A stretch of DNA of 64,000 nucleotides from Sedimentibacter acidaminivorans (GCF_017873955.1 NZ_JAGGKS010000004.1:186001-250000); one strand, 5' to 3'; positions 10,456 to 20,212 are shown, numbered from the stretch's first letter. Program-made: numbers and translations. The notes: generated by a model from the letters alone, not told the origin.

Positions 10456-12027
10456 CTATAAATTAATTACTTTAGTTGCAATACTCTCATTAAACATATA
10501 GTCATGTTCAACAAAAATCATTGTAGGCTCATAAGATTTAATTAGTTGTTCTATTTGCATCCTTGATAATACATCAATAAAGTTCAAAGGTTCATCCCAA
10601 ATATATACATGGGCGATTTGTGATAAGCTTTTTGCGATTAATACCTTTTTCTTTTGACCACCACTTAAATCCTTTAAATCCTTATCAAAAATGTTAGAAC
10701 TGAAATCAAGCTTTGATAGTATAGCTCTAAATAAAGTTTCATCAATGTTTTCCTTTTGAGAGTAATCTTTAAATGTTCCAGATAAAAATGAGGTATCCTG
10801 TGAAATATAGGAAATTTTTAATTCACTGCCTATATTGATGTTACCACTGAAACTTATATTTTCTCCAATTAAAAGTTTAATAATACTGGATTTACCACAT
10901 CCATTTTTCCCTCTTAATGCAATTCTATCACCTTGATTGACTGCAAAACTTACATCCTCAAATATTATTCTATTATCGTAATAGACTGAAAGGTTATCAA
11001 TATTAATTAAGGTGCTTTTAGAATATTTTAAAGGATGTATTTTTAAAGCGTCATTTTTCTCAATATCTTTTAGAAACTTTTTTTTATCGTCAATTAAATT
11101 TTTTTTACGCAATTCATTTGATTTTGCTCTCTTCATCATTTTAGCTGCTTTATGTCCTATATTCCCCCTATCTGGAGCATGCTCTCCAATTTTAGATTTT
11201 TCAATTTTATCACTCCACCCTGCAGTTCGTCTAAATGATTCTTCAAGCTGCACTATATCTTTTCTTAATTTTTCATTTTGTTTAATTTCAAAGTTATCTT
11301 GTCTATTTTTATTATCCTGCCAACTAGAAAAGTTTCCCTTCTGCACATCAATACTATTTCTATTTATAGAAATTATATGATCAACTATATTGTCGAGAAA
11401 ATACCTGTCATGAGAAACAAGTATAAATCCTTTTTTACTGCTCAAATATTTCCCCACACATTTTCTTCCTTCAAAATCAAGGTGATTAGTTGGTTCATCA
11501 ATAAGAAGAAAGTTATTCTTTTTCAAGAATAATGCAGCAAGCATGAGTTTAGTCCTTTCTCCATTACTAAGAGAAATAAATGGACGCGTCAAAACATCTA
11601 AGCTAACATCAAGTTTTCTAATTTCTTTTTCAATAAATTCTTCAATAATATAACCATCGTGACTAATAAATAAGTCAAGAAGTTCCCCATATCTATTTAT
11701 TGATTTTTCTGTATTTTCTGCAATACACTCATTCATTTCATACTCCCATTCAGCAAATGGAGCTATAATATTCTTAACTACTTCTAGCGTATTGTATTCA
11801 TTAACTACTTTAAATGGAAAGTAATCAAATTGTACAGATGATGTTATAGTTCCTTTGCATTTATATTTTCCCATGAGAAGTTGCAAAAATGTTGTTTTAC
11901 CACGTCCATTTCGACCAATAAATCCTAGTTTCCAATCTGTATCAATATCAAAAGATGTGTTTTCAAATATATTTTCATAATTAGTTTCATAACAAAAAGT
12001 TAAATTGTTCACACTAATTAATGACAT
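10456..12027 (-). CDS. ABC-F ATPase, Lsa/CplR-like ribosome protection protein
   Basis: 523 aa from ATG at 12027 behind AAGGAGGG; an in-frame 15-codon upstream extension begins with GTG and lacks a ribosome site. Two ABC modules without membrane segments: Walker A GRNGRGKTT (~35) and GKNGCGKSS (~335), signatures LSNGERTK and LSGGQKKK, Walker B LLIDEPTNHLD and VYIWDEPLNFID. The interdomain linker (~250-310) carries GNIGHKAAKMMKRAK, the pattern I associate with the Lsa/CplR branch that protects ribosomes from lincosamides, streptogramin A and pleuromutilins. Resistance itself is an inference. The promoter lies about 70 nt upstream. Confidence 0.85.
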   Translation of the reverse strand: MSLISVNNLTFCYETNYENIFENTSFDIDTDWKLGFIGRNGRGKTTFLQLLMGKYKCKGTITSSVQFDYFPFKVVNEYNTLEVVKNIIAPFAEWEYEMNECIAENTEKSINRYGELLDLFISHDGYIIEEFIEKEIRKLDVSLDVLTRPFISLSNGERTKLMLAALFLKKNNFLLIDEPTNHLDFEGRKCVGKYLSSKKGFILVSHDRYFLDNIVDHIISINRNSIDVQKGNFSSWQDNKNRQDNFEIKQNEKLRKDIVQLEESFRRTAGWSDKIEKSKIGEHAPDRGNIGHKAAKMMKRAKSNELRKKNLIDDKKKFLKDIEKNDALKIHPLKYSKSTLINIDNLSVYYDNRIIFEDVSFAVNQGDRIALRGKNGCGKSSIIKLLIGENISFSGNINIGSELKISYISQDTSFLSGTFKDYSQKENIDETLFRAILSKLDFSSNIFDKDLKDLSGGQKKKVLIAKSLSQIAHVYIWDEPLNFIDVLSRMQIEQLIKSYEPTMIFVEHDYMFNESIATKVINL

Positions 12028-12094
12028 AAAAAAATCCCTCCTTGTAACGAGAGAGAATATAGTTCTAAGCACTATAAAAATTGCAACAACAAAT

Positions 12095-12123
12095 AATATA
12101 ACAATTTTAGATTATAATAGCAA
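12095..12123 (-). promoter_or_regulatory. promoter of the ABC-F gene
   Basis: Minus strand TTGCTA, 17-bp spacer, TATATT, giving a leader of about 60 nt. The rest of 12124-12504, between this promoter and the divergent lipoprotein gene, is AT-rich; I see no gene or strong structure there. Confidence 0.55.
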
Positions 12124-12504
12124 TATAGAAATATAATTATCCACTCTCATTAAGTAAAATGCATCAAAACAAACCTTTATTAAGGTCCATTTTAAAATTT
12201 ATCAATAACATTTACATAATTTAAAAAGTGAATTATCTAATCATTCCTATATTCCTTTCTTTCTTGCATTTTTCTTAATTATAATATCAATTTGCAATTA
12301 TGTCAAATTTTTTTCGTTAAATGCTTTAATTTCAATAAGTTATTTTAAAACTAATTGAAATTAAGGACAAATAAAGTATAATTAATTATAATTATTCTTT
12401 ACAAACACGTTTATTAATCACAGAGTTTATAAATGATTATATAAAAACCAATCAAAATTAAAAATTAATGGAATTAAATTAGTCCATTATGCAAGGAGAA
12501 AACA

Positions 12505-13677
12505 ATGAAAAAATTGCTATTTATATCAATAGTATTAACTATATTATTGACAGCTTGTAACAAATCAAATGATAATAATACAAATGATAACAAACCACCA
12601 AATGAAGACCCATCAAACAGTGATAATATAACTGAAAATAATTTAGATGATAAGAATATATTTAAAGATTATAATGAGGATGCCCTTAAATATTTAGAAA
12701 AACTCACTTTAGAAGAAAAAATTGGTCAAATATTTTTAGCAAGATGTCCTTTAGAAGAAGATCTCAATTCATTTCTATCTTTGAATCCAGGAGGATTCAT
12801 ATTATTTGGAAGAGACTTTGCTGATAAAACTAGGGATGAAATTATCTCTAATATAGAAGGCTATCAATCTGCTAGTAAAATGCCAATGATTATAGGTGTT
12901 GATGAAGAAGGTGGAACAGTAGTTAGAGCAAGTTCTAACCCATTGCTCTCAAATGAAAGGTTTAAATCTCCACAAGAATTATATGAAATAGATGGATTTG
13001 ATGAAATCAAAAAAGATACTATATTAAAATCAAAGTTTTTATTAGAACTAGGAATAAATCTTAACTTAGCACCTGTAGCTGATGTATCAACTAATGATAC
13101 AGATTTCATAAATCAACGTTCCTTTGGAAAATCTGCAGGTGAAACCTCTGAGTATGTAAGAACTGTTGTAAATGCAATGAAGGAAAGTGGAATTTCTGGA
13201 ACTTTAAAACATTTCCCCGGTTATGGAAATAATGCTGATACTCATACAGGTTCTGCCTATGATAAAAGACCTTATGAAAATTTTATTCTTAATGACTTTT
13301 TACCCTTTGGAGCTGGTATAGAATCTAATGTTGAAAGTATTTTAATTTCTCATAATGTAGTTGAATCAATTGATGCTAACTTACCAGCATCTCTATCGAA
13401 AATAACACATGATATTTTAAGAAATGAACTTAATTTTACTGGAGTAATAATGACTGATGATATGTCTATGGGAGCTATTCAGGAATTAGAAACATCTCAA
13501 GCCCCTGAGGTTATTGCTGTTCAAGCAGGAAATGACATGCTAATTGTAACCGATTATATAACAAGCTATAATTCACTACTAACTGCTGTAAAAAATGGTG
13601 AAATTTCAGAAGAGAGAATAAATGAATCTGTTTTGAAAATTTTGGAATGGAAATACTACATGGGTATTATTAAATAA
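12505..13677 (+). CDS. lipoprotein beta-N-acetylhexosaminidase, glycoside hydrolase family 3 (NagZ-like)
   Basis: 390 aa. The lipobox LLTAC places the lipidated Cys at residue 18, then an Asn/Asp-rich tether (~20-55) leads to a single GH3 domain. The NagZ family signatures are clear: IGVDEEGG (~131), KHFPGYG followed by DTHTG (~234-246, with the catalytic Asp-His region) and MTDDMSMGAI (~313). GH3 enzymes of this type cleave GlcNAc-MurNAc fragments during wall recycling; the lipid anchor puts it outside the membrane. ATG follows AAGGAG by 7 nt. It ends in a hairpin overlapping the stop codon. Confidence 0.88.
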   Translation: MKKLLFISIVLTILLTACNKSNDNNTNDNKPPNEDPSNSDNITENNLDDKNIFKDYNEDALKYLEKLTLEEKIGQIFLARCPLEEDLNSFLSLNPGGFILFGRDFADKTRDEIISNIEGYQSASKMPMIIGVDEEGGTVVRASSNPLLSNERFKSPQELYEIDGFDEIKKDTILKSKFLLELGINLNLAPVADVSTNDTDFINQRSFGKSAGETSEYVRTVVNAMKESGISGTLKHFPGYGNNADTHTGSAYDKRPYENFILNDFLPFGAGIESNVESILISHNVVESIDANLPASLSKITHDILRNELNFTGVIMTDDMSMGAIQELETSQAPEVIAVQAGNDMLIVTDYITSYNSLLTAVKNGEISEERINESVLKILEWKYYMGIIK

Positions 13678-13692
13678 TGCCCATGTAGTATT
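13652..13692 (+). terminator. terminator overlapping the gene end
   Basis: AATACTACATGGG / CCCATGTAGTATT stem; its left arm is the last codons of the lipoprotein gene. AAATTTTT follows. Confidence 0.65.
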
Positions 13693-13703
13693 AAATTTTT
13701 ATA

Positions 13704-14315
13704 TTATTTAATTATAATACTATCTTCACAATGAATTTTAGTTTCATTTTCTCTAAGGTATTTTAGGCACATATCTTTGATCCTATCAACAGAATCAAAA
13801 TTGTTAGGATCTGCTTTTCCTTTAATATCTGCTATATTTAATTCAAACATATCATTAAGTCTATTTCTGCCTACCTCATTTATGAATTTTTCTACTCTAT
13901 TCTCATCTATTTTCATATCTTTTATGTAATGATATCTAATTAGAATTTTTACTTCCTGTATAAAATCATCATCATATCCAAGTCTTTTGAGTATAATAAC
14001 GCTTTGTTCTGCTGATTTAATATGGTGGCCATAAAAATGTCCACGCCCTTTTTCATCAACTGTAAAACAATCTGGCTTGCTGATATCATGTAATAGTGCC
14101 GCCATTCTTAGTTTTAATGTAGGCTTTATTGAATCCAAAACAGCCATAGTATGGTCTAACACATCTTTGTCATGATAATGCGTTTGTTGATTGAATCCCT
14201 TCATTTTCAAAACTTCTGGAATTATTTTTTTCATTTCACCCGTTTCAATTAATTTATATATACCATGAGATGGCTTTTCACTCAAAAGTATGTCATTTAA
14301 TATTTTTTGATACAT
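13704..14315 (-). CDS. HD-domain hydrolase related to the C-terminal part of CCA-adding enzymes
   Basis: 203 aa. An HD domain with H..HD..D ligands: YHDKDVLDHTMAVLD (~47-61), AALLHDISKP (~73-82) and FYGHHIKSAE (~95-104), followed by RYHYI (~128). It resembles the HD half of bacterial tRNA nucleotidyltransferases, without the polymerase half. Likely a metal-dependent phosphohydrolase acting on a nucleotide or phosphoester. Start behind AAAGGAG. Monocistronic, convergent with the lipoprotein gene. Confidence 0.8.
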   Translation of the reverse strand: MYQKILNDILLSEKPSHGIYKLIETGEMKKIIPEVLKMKGFNQQTHYHDKDVLDHTMAVLDSIKPTLKLRMAALLHDISKPDCFTVDEKGRGHFYGHHIKSAEQSVIILKRLGYDDDFIQEVKILIRYHYIKDMKIDENRVEKFINEVGRNRLNDMFELNIADIKGKADPNNFDSVDRIKDMCLKYLRENETKIHCEDSIIIK

Positions 14316-14527
14316 TTTTCTCCTTTATAAAAAAACTTATCTTTTGGAACTTTATTTCTATATAATACGTCATATATAATAATATAGCAATAATAAGATA
14401 TTTTATTACATTAAGAATCTATATATCTAATTATACTACTTGTTATTTTTTTTTAAAATACTTTTATTATTGTTTAAAATCGTGTATAATCTATTAAGTA
14501 CCAATATTATGTAAAGAAGGTGGAATA

Positions 14528-16279
14528 ATGGAAAGATTTAGCTTTAAAATCATTGTAAGTGTCATACTTATGTTTATGTGTATTTTTTCCTTTACTGTAT
14601 ATGCTGTTACATATGAATCATCAAATATTAACGAGTTTGAAGATATAATATTAAAAGAGTTGAATTTAACAAATGCTAATTTTAATATTACTTATTACGG
14701 TGAATATGAAGATATAGAAAATATAATGAAAACCATTTTAAAAAAAGATCCATATCTCAGATGTACAATTACTTCTATTAAATGGAGTACTTCAAGTACA
14801 ATTAATGGTGTTTATAATGTAAATATTAAAGCAACACATATTTTATCAGCTTCCAAAAGAAATGAAACTGATAAAAAGATAGATGATATTTTATCAGATA
14901 TAATTAAACCAAATATATCTGATGATGAAAAGGTTAAAGTGGTTCATGATTACATAGTAAAAAATTCAAAATATGATACATCATCTGTTTTCTATTCAGA
15001 CTATGATTTGCTTACAGAAGGAAAGTCTGTATGCAATGGATATGCTCTATTAACTTACAATATGCTAAAAAAACTTAATATTCCAGTTGAATTTGTATTT
15101 GGAACAAGTAATTCACAATCTCATGTTTGGAACATGGTTAAATTAGGTGAGTATTGGTTCCACCTCGATACAACATGGAACGATCCTGTACCCGACAGGG
15201 ATAACACTTCATCATACAACTACTATATGTTAACCGATGAAGAAATAACAAAAGACCATGTTATAGAAGAAAACCAAAATCTGCCCTTAACAAAAATAAA
15301 ATATTATAATTACCTAAGTAATTTGTCTAAATCAAAAACTAATCTTAAAAATTATGTTTATACTAATTTATTGATTGAAACAGGATTAAACATTTATGAT
15401 GAAGAAAATACTGCTATTACAATTGAAGAATTAAGTAGAATATTAAAAGAAAAAATAAAAAATCATCCATCAAATATTTCTATAAGATTTAGTGAATCAA
15501 TAACTAATGATAATGTTAACAGTGCAATGTCTAGTTTATTTAAAATTGATTCTATATCTGAAATAAGCTACGATCAAATAACCAAAGATAACACTGGTGA
15601 TTACAAAGTTCTAAATTTATACATAAAATATAAAGAAATTCCTGATAGTATAACTACTAATTTATCTGATAAAATTTATAATACTGCAACTAAAATAGAT
15701 TTAAATGTTTATGCAAATTATGGAACTAGAAAAATAAATATAACAAAAGATGTTATGATTCATCCATACGATTCGAATTTTTTAAATATATCTGGTGATT
15801 CCTTAACTTTTAATAATTGTGGCACTCATAATCTAATATTTGAATTTGAGGGAAAAAAAGCTGTAGTTAATATTACTGCCCTTAATGCCAAAGGATTTGA
15901 ATATATCACAGATAAAAAACCAGATAATTCTATAAATGTAATGGTTTTTAACAAATACATTGATTTTAGTTCAATTAATCAGTGGCCATTTATTGATAAT
16001 AATAGAACTTTAGTTCCAATAAGAGCTGTATTTGAAGTATTAAATTGTAACGTAGAATGGAACGACCAAAACAATTCAGCAGTTGTTCAACATGATTCTA
16101 CTAAAATAGTTATATCGCCAAATAGTCAAATTGCATATGTTAATGGCATAGCCAAAAAATTAGATGCACCTGCCAAATTGGTTAATAATAGAATTATGGT
16201 TCCATTAAGATTCATTAGCGAATCAATTAATAAAACAGTAATTTGGGATGAGTTAAATAAAACAATTTTAATATATTAG
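14528..16279 (+). CDS. exported transglutaminase-like protein with C-terminal copper-amine-oxidase-like domain
   Basis: 583 aa. A signal peptide (~1-27) precedes a region ending in a transglutaminase-like core with the Cys-His-Asp triad: SVCNGYALL (Cys ~169), SHVWNMV (His ~199) and FHLDTTWND (Asp ~214). The middle is unassigned; residues ~472-583 form a CuAO_N1-like repeat pair (RTLVPIRAVFEVLNCNVEW; NRIMVPLRFISESINKTVIW). The combination suggests a secreted wall-associated protease or crosslinker. ATG follows AAGAAGGTGG. A strong terminator follows. The substrate cannot be inferred. Confidence 0.8.
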   Translation: MERFSFKIIVSVILMFMCIFSFTVYAVTYESSNINEFEDIILKELNLTNANFNITYYGEYEDIENIMKTILKKDPYLRCTITSIKWSTSSTINGVYNVNIKATHILSASKRNETDKKIDDILSDIIKPNISDDEKVKVVHDYIVKNSKYDTSSVFYSDYDLLTEGKSVCNGYALLTYNMLKKLNIPVEFVFGTSNSQSHVWNMVKLGEYWFHLDTTWNDPVPDRDNTSSYNYYMLTDEEITKDHVIEENQNLPLTKIKYYNYLSNLSKSKTNLKNYVYTNLLIETGLNIYDEENTAITIEELSRILKEKIKNHPSNISIRFSESITNDNVNSAMSSLFKIDSISEISYDQITKDNTGDYKVLNLYIKYKEIPDSITTNLSDKIYNTATKIDLNVYANYGTRKINITKDVMIHPYDSNFLNISGDSLTFNNCGTHNLIFEFEGKKAVVNITALNAKGFEYITDKKPDNSINVMVFNKYIDFSSINQWPFIDNNRTLVPIRAVFEVLNCNVEWNDQNNSAVVQHDSTKIVISPNSQIAYVNGIAKKLDAPAKLVNNRIMVPLRFISESINKTVIWDELNKTILIY

Positions 16280-16289
16280 TTTTAAAAAT

Positions 16290-16334
16290 AATAGGGGTTA
16301 TATTATAGTAACTATAATATAACCCCTATTTTAT
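16290..16334 (+). terminator. strong intrinsic terminator
   Basis: AATAGGGGTTATATTATAG / CTATAATATAACCCCTATT stem with TTTTAT after it; it may also serve the convergent recA gene. Confidence 0.85.
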
Positions 16335-16358
16335 AAATGCGAATCCTTATAATTATAT

Positions 16359-17435
16359 TTAAAAATTATCCGACAACACTGAGCTACTATTATTGTCAGT
16401 GTTATCAAAACTTTCAAGATCATCACTTACATCTTTATCATTTAAAACTATACTTTTCATTTCAAATTTTTCCCTAATTTTTGATTCAATCAGATCCATA
16501 AATTCGGGATTTGATTCAAGATAATATTTCAAATTTTCCATACCCTGTCCTATTCTGTTTCCTTCATAAGAATACCATGATCCTGATTTATCTATAATTT
16601 CTGCTTCCACTCCTACATCTACAATGCAGCCTGCTTTGGATATACCTTTGCCGTATATTATGTCAAATTCTGCTAGTCTAAAGGGAGGCGCAACTTTATT
16701 TTTAACTATCTTTACCCTTGTTCTACTGCCGTAGACATCATCACCTTTTTTTAAAGTTTCAATTTTTCTTACATCAAAACGCATGGAAGAATAAAACTTA
16801 AGGGCTCTACCTCCTGTAGTTGTCTCTGGATTTCCAAACATAATTCCAATTTTTTCACGCAATTGGTTAATAAAAATCACCACAGTATTTGACTTATTTA
16901 TTACACCAGCCAACTTCCTTAAAGCCTGTGACATTAGCCTTGCATGCAATCCCATATGAGAGTCTCCCATGTCTCCTTCAATTTCAGCTTTAGGCACTAA
17001 CGCTGCTACGGAGTCGATGACTACAACATCAACAGCACCACTTCTTACTAAAGCTTCTGCTATTTCAAGGCCTTGTTCTCCTGTGTCAGGCTGAGATATA
17101 ATTAATTCCTCTGTATTAACGCCTAGTTTTTTTGCATATCTAGGATCTAGGGCATGTTCTGCATCTATAAACGCTGCAATACCTCCCTTTTTTTGTGATT
17201 CAGCAATTATATGCAATGCAACAGTAGTTTTACCCGATGATTCAGGTCCATATATTTCAACAATTCTTCCCTTGGGGACACCGCCTATCCCCGTTGCAAT
17301 GTCAAGAGGTAATGAACCTGTAGGTATAGATTCAATATTCAACTTTACATTATCTCCAAGTTTCATTATGGAACCTTTTCCAAATTGCTTTTCAATCTGA
17401 GCAAACGCCTGCTCAAGAGCTTTTTCTTTTTCCAT
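16359..17435 (-). CDS. recA: recombinase RecA
   Basis: 358 aa, normal length. Walker [10 protein letters not shown] (~65-73), Walker [14 protein letters not shown] (~139), the [17 protein letters not shown] loop (~203) and an acidic Asp/Asn/Ser-rich tail are present. It forms filaments on single-stranded DNA for strand exchange and LexA/repressor cleavage. ATG follows AAAGGGG. No LexA-type operator is evident in the ~100 bp upstream, so SOS control is not shown here. RecX is not adjacent; the CarD-like gene lies directly upstream. Confidence 0.97.
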   Translation of the reverse strand: MEKEKALEQAFAQIEKQFGKGSIMKLGDNVKLNIESIPTGSLPLDIATGIGGVPKGRIVEIYGPESSGKTTVALHIIAESQKKGGIAAFIDAEHALDPRYAKKLGVNTEELIISQPDTGEQGLEIAEALVRSGAVDVVVIDSVAALVPKAEIEGDMGDSHMGLHARLMSQALRKLAGVINKSNTVVIFINQLREKIGIMFGNPETTTGGRALKFYSSMRFDVRKIETLKKGDDVYGSRTRVKIVKNKVAPPFRLAEFDIIYGKGISKAGCIVDVGVEAEIIDKSGSWYSYEGNRIGQGMENLKYYLESNPEFMDLIESKIREKFEMKSIVLNDKDVSDDLESFDNTDNNSSSVLSDNF

Positions 17436-17533
17436 TATATACCCCTTTATTTATTTTCTACTGTAACATTAATAAAAATAGTTAGCATTTTATTTATGAT
17501 TATCACTCCATGGCATATTCCCTCCATAATTAA

Positions 17534-18046
17534 TTAATTTTTCTTTATTTCTTTTATTCTGTTTTCAATATAGCTTATAACTTCTTCTTTTGGAATTTCT
17601 AGTGATGCTGCAAATTCCCCGTAAAGTATATCTTCAGCAACTTTCATGTAATTCCCATCTGTTTGCCCAAGTTTTTTCCCATTATTAATTGCATTGTTTT
17701 TTTTCATATATACCATTTTAATTAGCTGAATTAAATCCTCACACTTGTGAGTCTGAATTAGTGATTTATAATAATCATTTAATTCTCGTAAACCGTTATT
17801 ATTGTAAATTTCAACTTTCATATCAGGTATCTTGTCTATGATTTTCAAAGCCTTTTCATATGTAATTATTGGCCTCATAAAAACATTTGTATCAATTGGC
17901 GAATATATTATTACATCATGGTATAAAGGCTTTAAAACATAATATAGTTTATTTACATCTGTATTCGCCATAGCCATCTTGCGTATATCTTCTACACGAC
18001 AAATACCATCATTACCATAAATAATTAATTCATTAACTTTAAACAT
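17534..18046 (-). CDS. CarD/CdnL-family transcription regulator
   Basis: 170 aa, the usual length. The N-terminal Tudor-like RNA polymerase interaction domain (residues ~1-60: FKVNELIIYGNDGICRVEDI) and an alpha-helical C-terminal half (~65-165) match the CarD_CdnL_TRCF family, which binds the RNA polymerase beta subunit and stabilises open complexes. It lies just upstream of recA on the same strand, about 100 bp away. A small hairpin RNA unit with its own promoter is found upstream (18145-18232) and may act as its leader. Confidence 0.85.
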   Translation of the reverse strand: MFKVNELIIYGNDGICRVEDIRKMAMANTDVNKLYYVLKPLYHDVIIYSPIDTNVFMRPIITYEKALKIIDKIPDMKVEIYNNNGLRELNDYYKSLIQTHKCEDLIQLIKMVYMKKNNAINNGKKLGQTDGNYMKVAEDILYGEFAASLEIPKEEVISYIENRIKEIKKN

Positions 18047-18144
18047 AATATAAATTCAGCTCCAATCTTTTTCACTTACATATCACAACATTGTTATATG
18101 TTTCTTCTTTAAATTAAATTATAGTTTATATTATAAATCTATAT

Positions 18145-18192
18145 AAAAAAGGTGTAGATTTGGCAACTGGTCTTACGTTATCAAAACTACAC
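18145..18192 (-). ncRNA. small hairpin transcript or leader terminator upstream of the carD-like gene
   Basis: Minus strand GTGTAG...CTACAC encloses TTTG/CAAA and AAC/GTT pairs and is followed by C-TTTTTT, about 100 nt before the regulator's ATG. A promoter lies just upstream (18204-18232), so the transcript would be only ~55 nt if terminated here. It could be an attenuating leader or a free small RNA. It matches no riboswitch I know. Confidence 0.45.
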
Positions 18193-18203
18193 GTTGTACA
18201 TAT

Positions 18204-18232
18204 ATATTAACATTTTTAAATTTTTGATGTAA
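18204..18232 (-). promoter_or_regulatory. promoter of the 18145-18192 hairpin transcript
   Basis: Minus strand TTACAT, 17-bp spacer, TAATAT; start point predicted near 18197. Confidence 0.5.
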
Positions 18233-18292
18233 TACTTTTCTTGAAAATTTTCGCAGGTAAATTTTCCCCACATATTATTAATTCATTATTAG

Positions 18293-18338
18293 TAAAAATA
18301 AAACAGCCTCCAATGATTTTTATATTATCATAGAAGGC
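18293..18338 (-). terminator. terminator after the processing protease
   Basis: GCCTTCTATGAT / ATCATTGGAGGC imperfect stem followed by TGTTTTATTTTTA on the minus strand. Confidence 0.7.
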
Positions 18339-18389
18339 AATTTCATCAAATCTAATTTATAGATTTATATTTACATGAACTTTGTTTAT

Positions 18390-19622
18390 TTATTGAGATA
18401 TTTTTTCATTAATTACTTCAACCGCTTTTTGAAGTTGAACATCAGTATCATAATACTCACTTCCATATCCAACAGCATCTTCTGGTAATTCAACTTCTAT
18501 ATCTGGCTCTATACCTATTCCATGTATATTAATTCCGTTAGGAGTAAAGTATTCAGAAATAGTCATTTTGATTCCTTCTCCATCATTGCCAAATTTTTGT
18601 ACTCTTTGAACTATACCTTTTCCAAAAGTTTTAGTTCCTATAAGAGTTGCTCTCTTAGTATCTTTCAATGCTCCTGACATAATTTCAGATGCGCTGGCAC
18701 TTCCATCATTAACTAACAAAACAAGAGGTATATCATCTGCCTTGCTGTCCGATTTATAATAATCCATCTCTCCAGCTTTGGTTTTAGTATATGTAATTAT
18801 GCCTTCTCCTAAGAATTTATTTGTAATATCAACAGTTGCATCTATAATCCCACCAGGATTATATCTAAGGTCAATTACAAGTCCTTTCATGCCTTGATTT
18901 TTTAAATCATTATAAGCTTTATTAAAATCATCTGCAGTTTGCAAATCAAATGTTGTTATTCTAATATATCCAATATCATTTTCTAACATTGCTGGTTTTA
19001 TAGTTTTTATTTTAATTTTCTCTCTATTTACTACAACTTCTGAAGTTTTATTAATACCATCTTTGTCTTCTCTCAAAATAGTTAGGTTTACACTCGTACC
19101 TGGCATACCCTTCATTAACTTAACAGCTTCATCCATCTCATCAGCAGAAAAATCTGTACCATTAATTCTTATAATTTTATCACCTGTTTTCAACCCTGCT
19201 TTTTCAGCTGGTGTATCCTCTATGGGTGAAACAATAAGAATTTTGTTGTCATCACTTGCAGTAATGTAAACTCCAATACCTTCATAAGAACCTTCAGTAT
19301 CCTGCATAAGCGCATCAAATTGCTCTTTGGTCATAAACTGCGTGTATGGATCTCCTAATGCGTTAAGTGTGCCTTTTAATGCACCTTCAAGCATAGCACT
19401 TTCATCTGCATCATACAAAAAATTTTCCTTTGCATAATCCATAACACTTTCTTGTTTTGCATACTTGTGTACAATATTCTTCATATCATTATAACTTGCT
19501 TCTGATATAACAACCTTTTGACCGAATTCGACCATAAGCACATTTCCTAATGTCATTGAAAGAAATGCGGTCACAAAAACAGCTATAACGACTGTTAGAA
19601 TATATTTTTTTTTTGATATCAT
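18390..19622 (-). CDS. C-terminal processing peptidase, S41 family
   Basis: 410 aa from ATG at 19622, 7 nt behind GGGAG. One N-terminal membrane helix (residues ~5-27) tethers it outside the cell. A PDZ domain (~95-180; GIGVYITASDDNKILIVSPI) precedes the tail-specific protease domain with catalytic Ser in GSASASEI (~312) and Lys in TFGKGIVQR (~335). It degrades or trims exported proteins from their C-termini. Length is typical of CtpA/CtpB. CtpB-type enzymes act in sporulation signalling, but the sequence does not decide which type this is. Confidence 0.92.
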   Translation of the reverse strand: MISKKKYILTVVIAVFVTAFLSMTLGNVLMVEFGQKVVISEASYNDMKNIVHKYAKQESVMDYAKENFLYDADESAMLEGALKGTLNALGDPYTQFMTKEQFDALMQDTEGSYEGIGVYITASDDNKILIVSPIEDTPAEKAGLKTGDKIIRINGTDFSADEMDEAVKLMKGMPGTSVNLTILREDKDGINKTSEVVVNREKIKIKTIKPAMLENDIGYIRITTFDLQTADDFNKAYNDLKNQGMKGLVIDLRYNPGGIIDATVDITNKFLGEGIITYTKTKAGEMDYYKSDSKADDIPLVLLVNDGSASASEIMSGALKDTKRATLIGTKTFGKGIVQRVQKFGNDGEGIKMTISEYFTPNGINIHGIGIEPDIEVELPEDAVGYGSEYYDTDVQLQKAVEVINEKISQ

Positions 19623-19778
19623 ATACTCACTCCCGATAATTAATGTCAAGCCAATTTACAGCTCGTATAAGAAGGATAACTACAAGTTGCCCAATACTTA
19701 TACTTATTTATATGCTGTGATGTACCATTTTATCCTATTTAAATTAATAGAACCTTAAATCATTATTGTATAGAGAAT

Positions 19779-19787
19779 ATTATAGCA
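19779..19787 (-). promoter_or_regulatory. extended -10 promoter, probably for the processing protease
   Basis: Minus strand TGCTATAAT, about 150 bp before the ATG at 19622. No convincing -35 box. The remaining gap 19623-19966 is AT-rich with nothing else that I can support. Confidence 0.4.
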
Positions 19788-19966
19788 TATTTAATAACCA
19801 AGAGACACATTTTTTAAATATATTTTTATTTTAAATAAATATATTGATAATTACTATTTTTTATACTATAATTCTAATAGCAATTTAATAAATATATTTT
19901 TTGACTGCTCTATAACTTTGACTGTTAATTGTTAATCGCTTCTTAAGCTTTATTAACTTTAATATA

Positions 19967-19995
19967 TTGAAAATCTTATAAATTTGTAGTAAAAT
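19967..19995 (+). promoter_or_regulatory. tRNA-Arg promoter
   Basis: TTGAAA, 17-bp spacer, TAAAAT, ending 13 bp before the tRNA. Confidence 0.7.
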
Positions 19996-20008
19996 AATAA
20001 CTAATCAT

Positions 20009-20084
20009 GGACCATTAGCTCAGTGGATAGAGTGCTGGACTTCGAATCCAGGCGTCGGGGGTTCGAATCCCTCATGGTTCACCA
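20009..20084 (+). tRNA. tRNA-Arg (anticodon TCG)
   Basis: A 76-nt cloverleaf with encoded CCA. The acceptor stem GGACCAT pairs with ATGGTTC (one G-U), the anticodon stem is CTGGA/TCCAG with loop CTTCGAA, and the T arm has GTTCGAAT. The gene is intact, but its last 38 bp are repeated at 34867-34904, so the 3' part now present came with the integrated element. Confidence 0.96.
20047..20084 (+). repeat. attL core, 38 bp
   Basis: Identical to 34867-34904. It covers the tRNA from the anticodon stem to CCA. Confidence 0.92.
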
Positions 20085-20125
20085 TATGCAATAGGCGTAA
20101 GACTTTTACGCGAAACTAAAATTTC

Positions 20126-20147
20126 AAGTTCGCCAAAAGTTCGCCAC
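20126..20147 (+). repeat. integrase arm-type site, left
   Basis: A 22-bp sequence containing two AGTTCGCC units, repeated exactly and in the same orientation at 34737-34758, inside both element ends. Likely an integrase arm-binding site. Confidence 0.7.
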
Positions 20148-20165
20148 AATAAATTTTAATTTAAG

Positions 20166-20208
20166 AAAAAAGGAACTTACTAAAATATAAATAGTAAGTT
20201 CCTTTTTT
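20166..20208 (+). terminator. element-borne terminator serving tRNA-Arg
   Basis: AAAAAAGGAACTTACTA / TAGTAAGTTCCTTTTTT stem with T-run. A related hairpin lies just outside attR (34912), the original position for the tRNA. Confidence 0.8.
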
Positions 20209-20212
20209 CTCC

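Noticed and set aside
17436-17533. Search for a LexA operator upstream of recA
   Set aside because: No GAAC-N4-GTTC or similar motif was seen in the interval.
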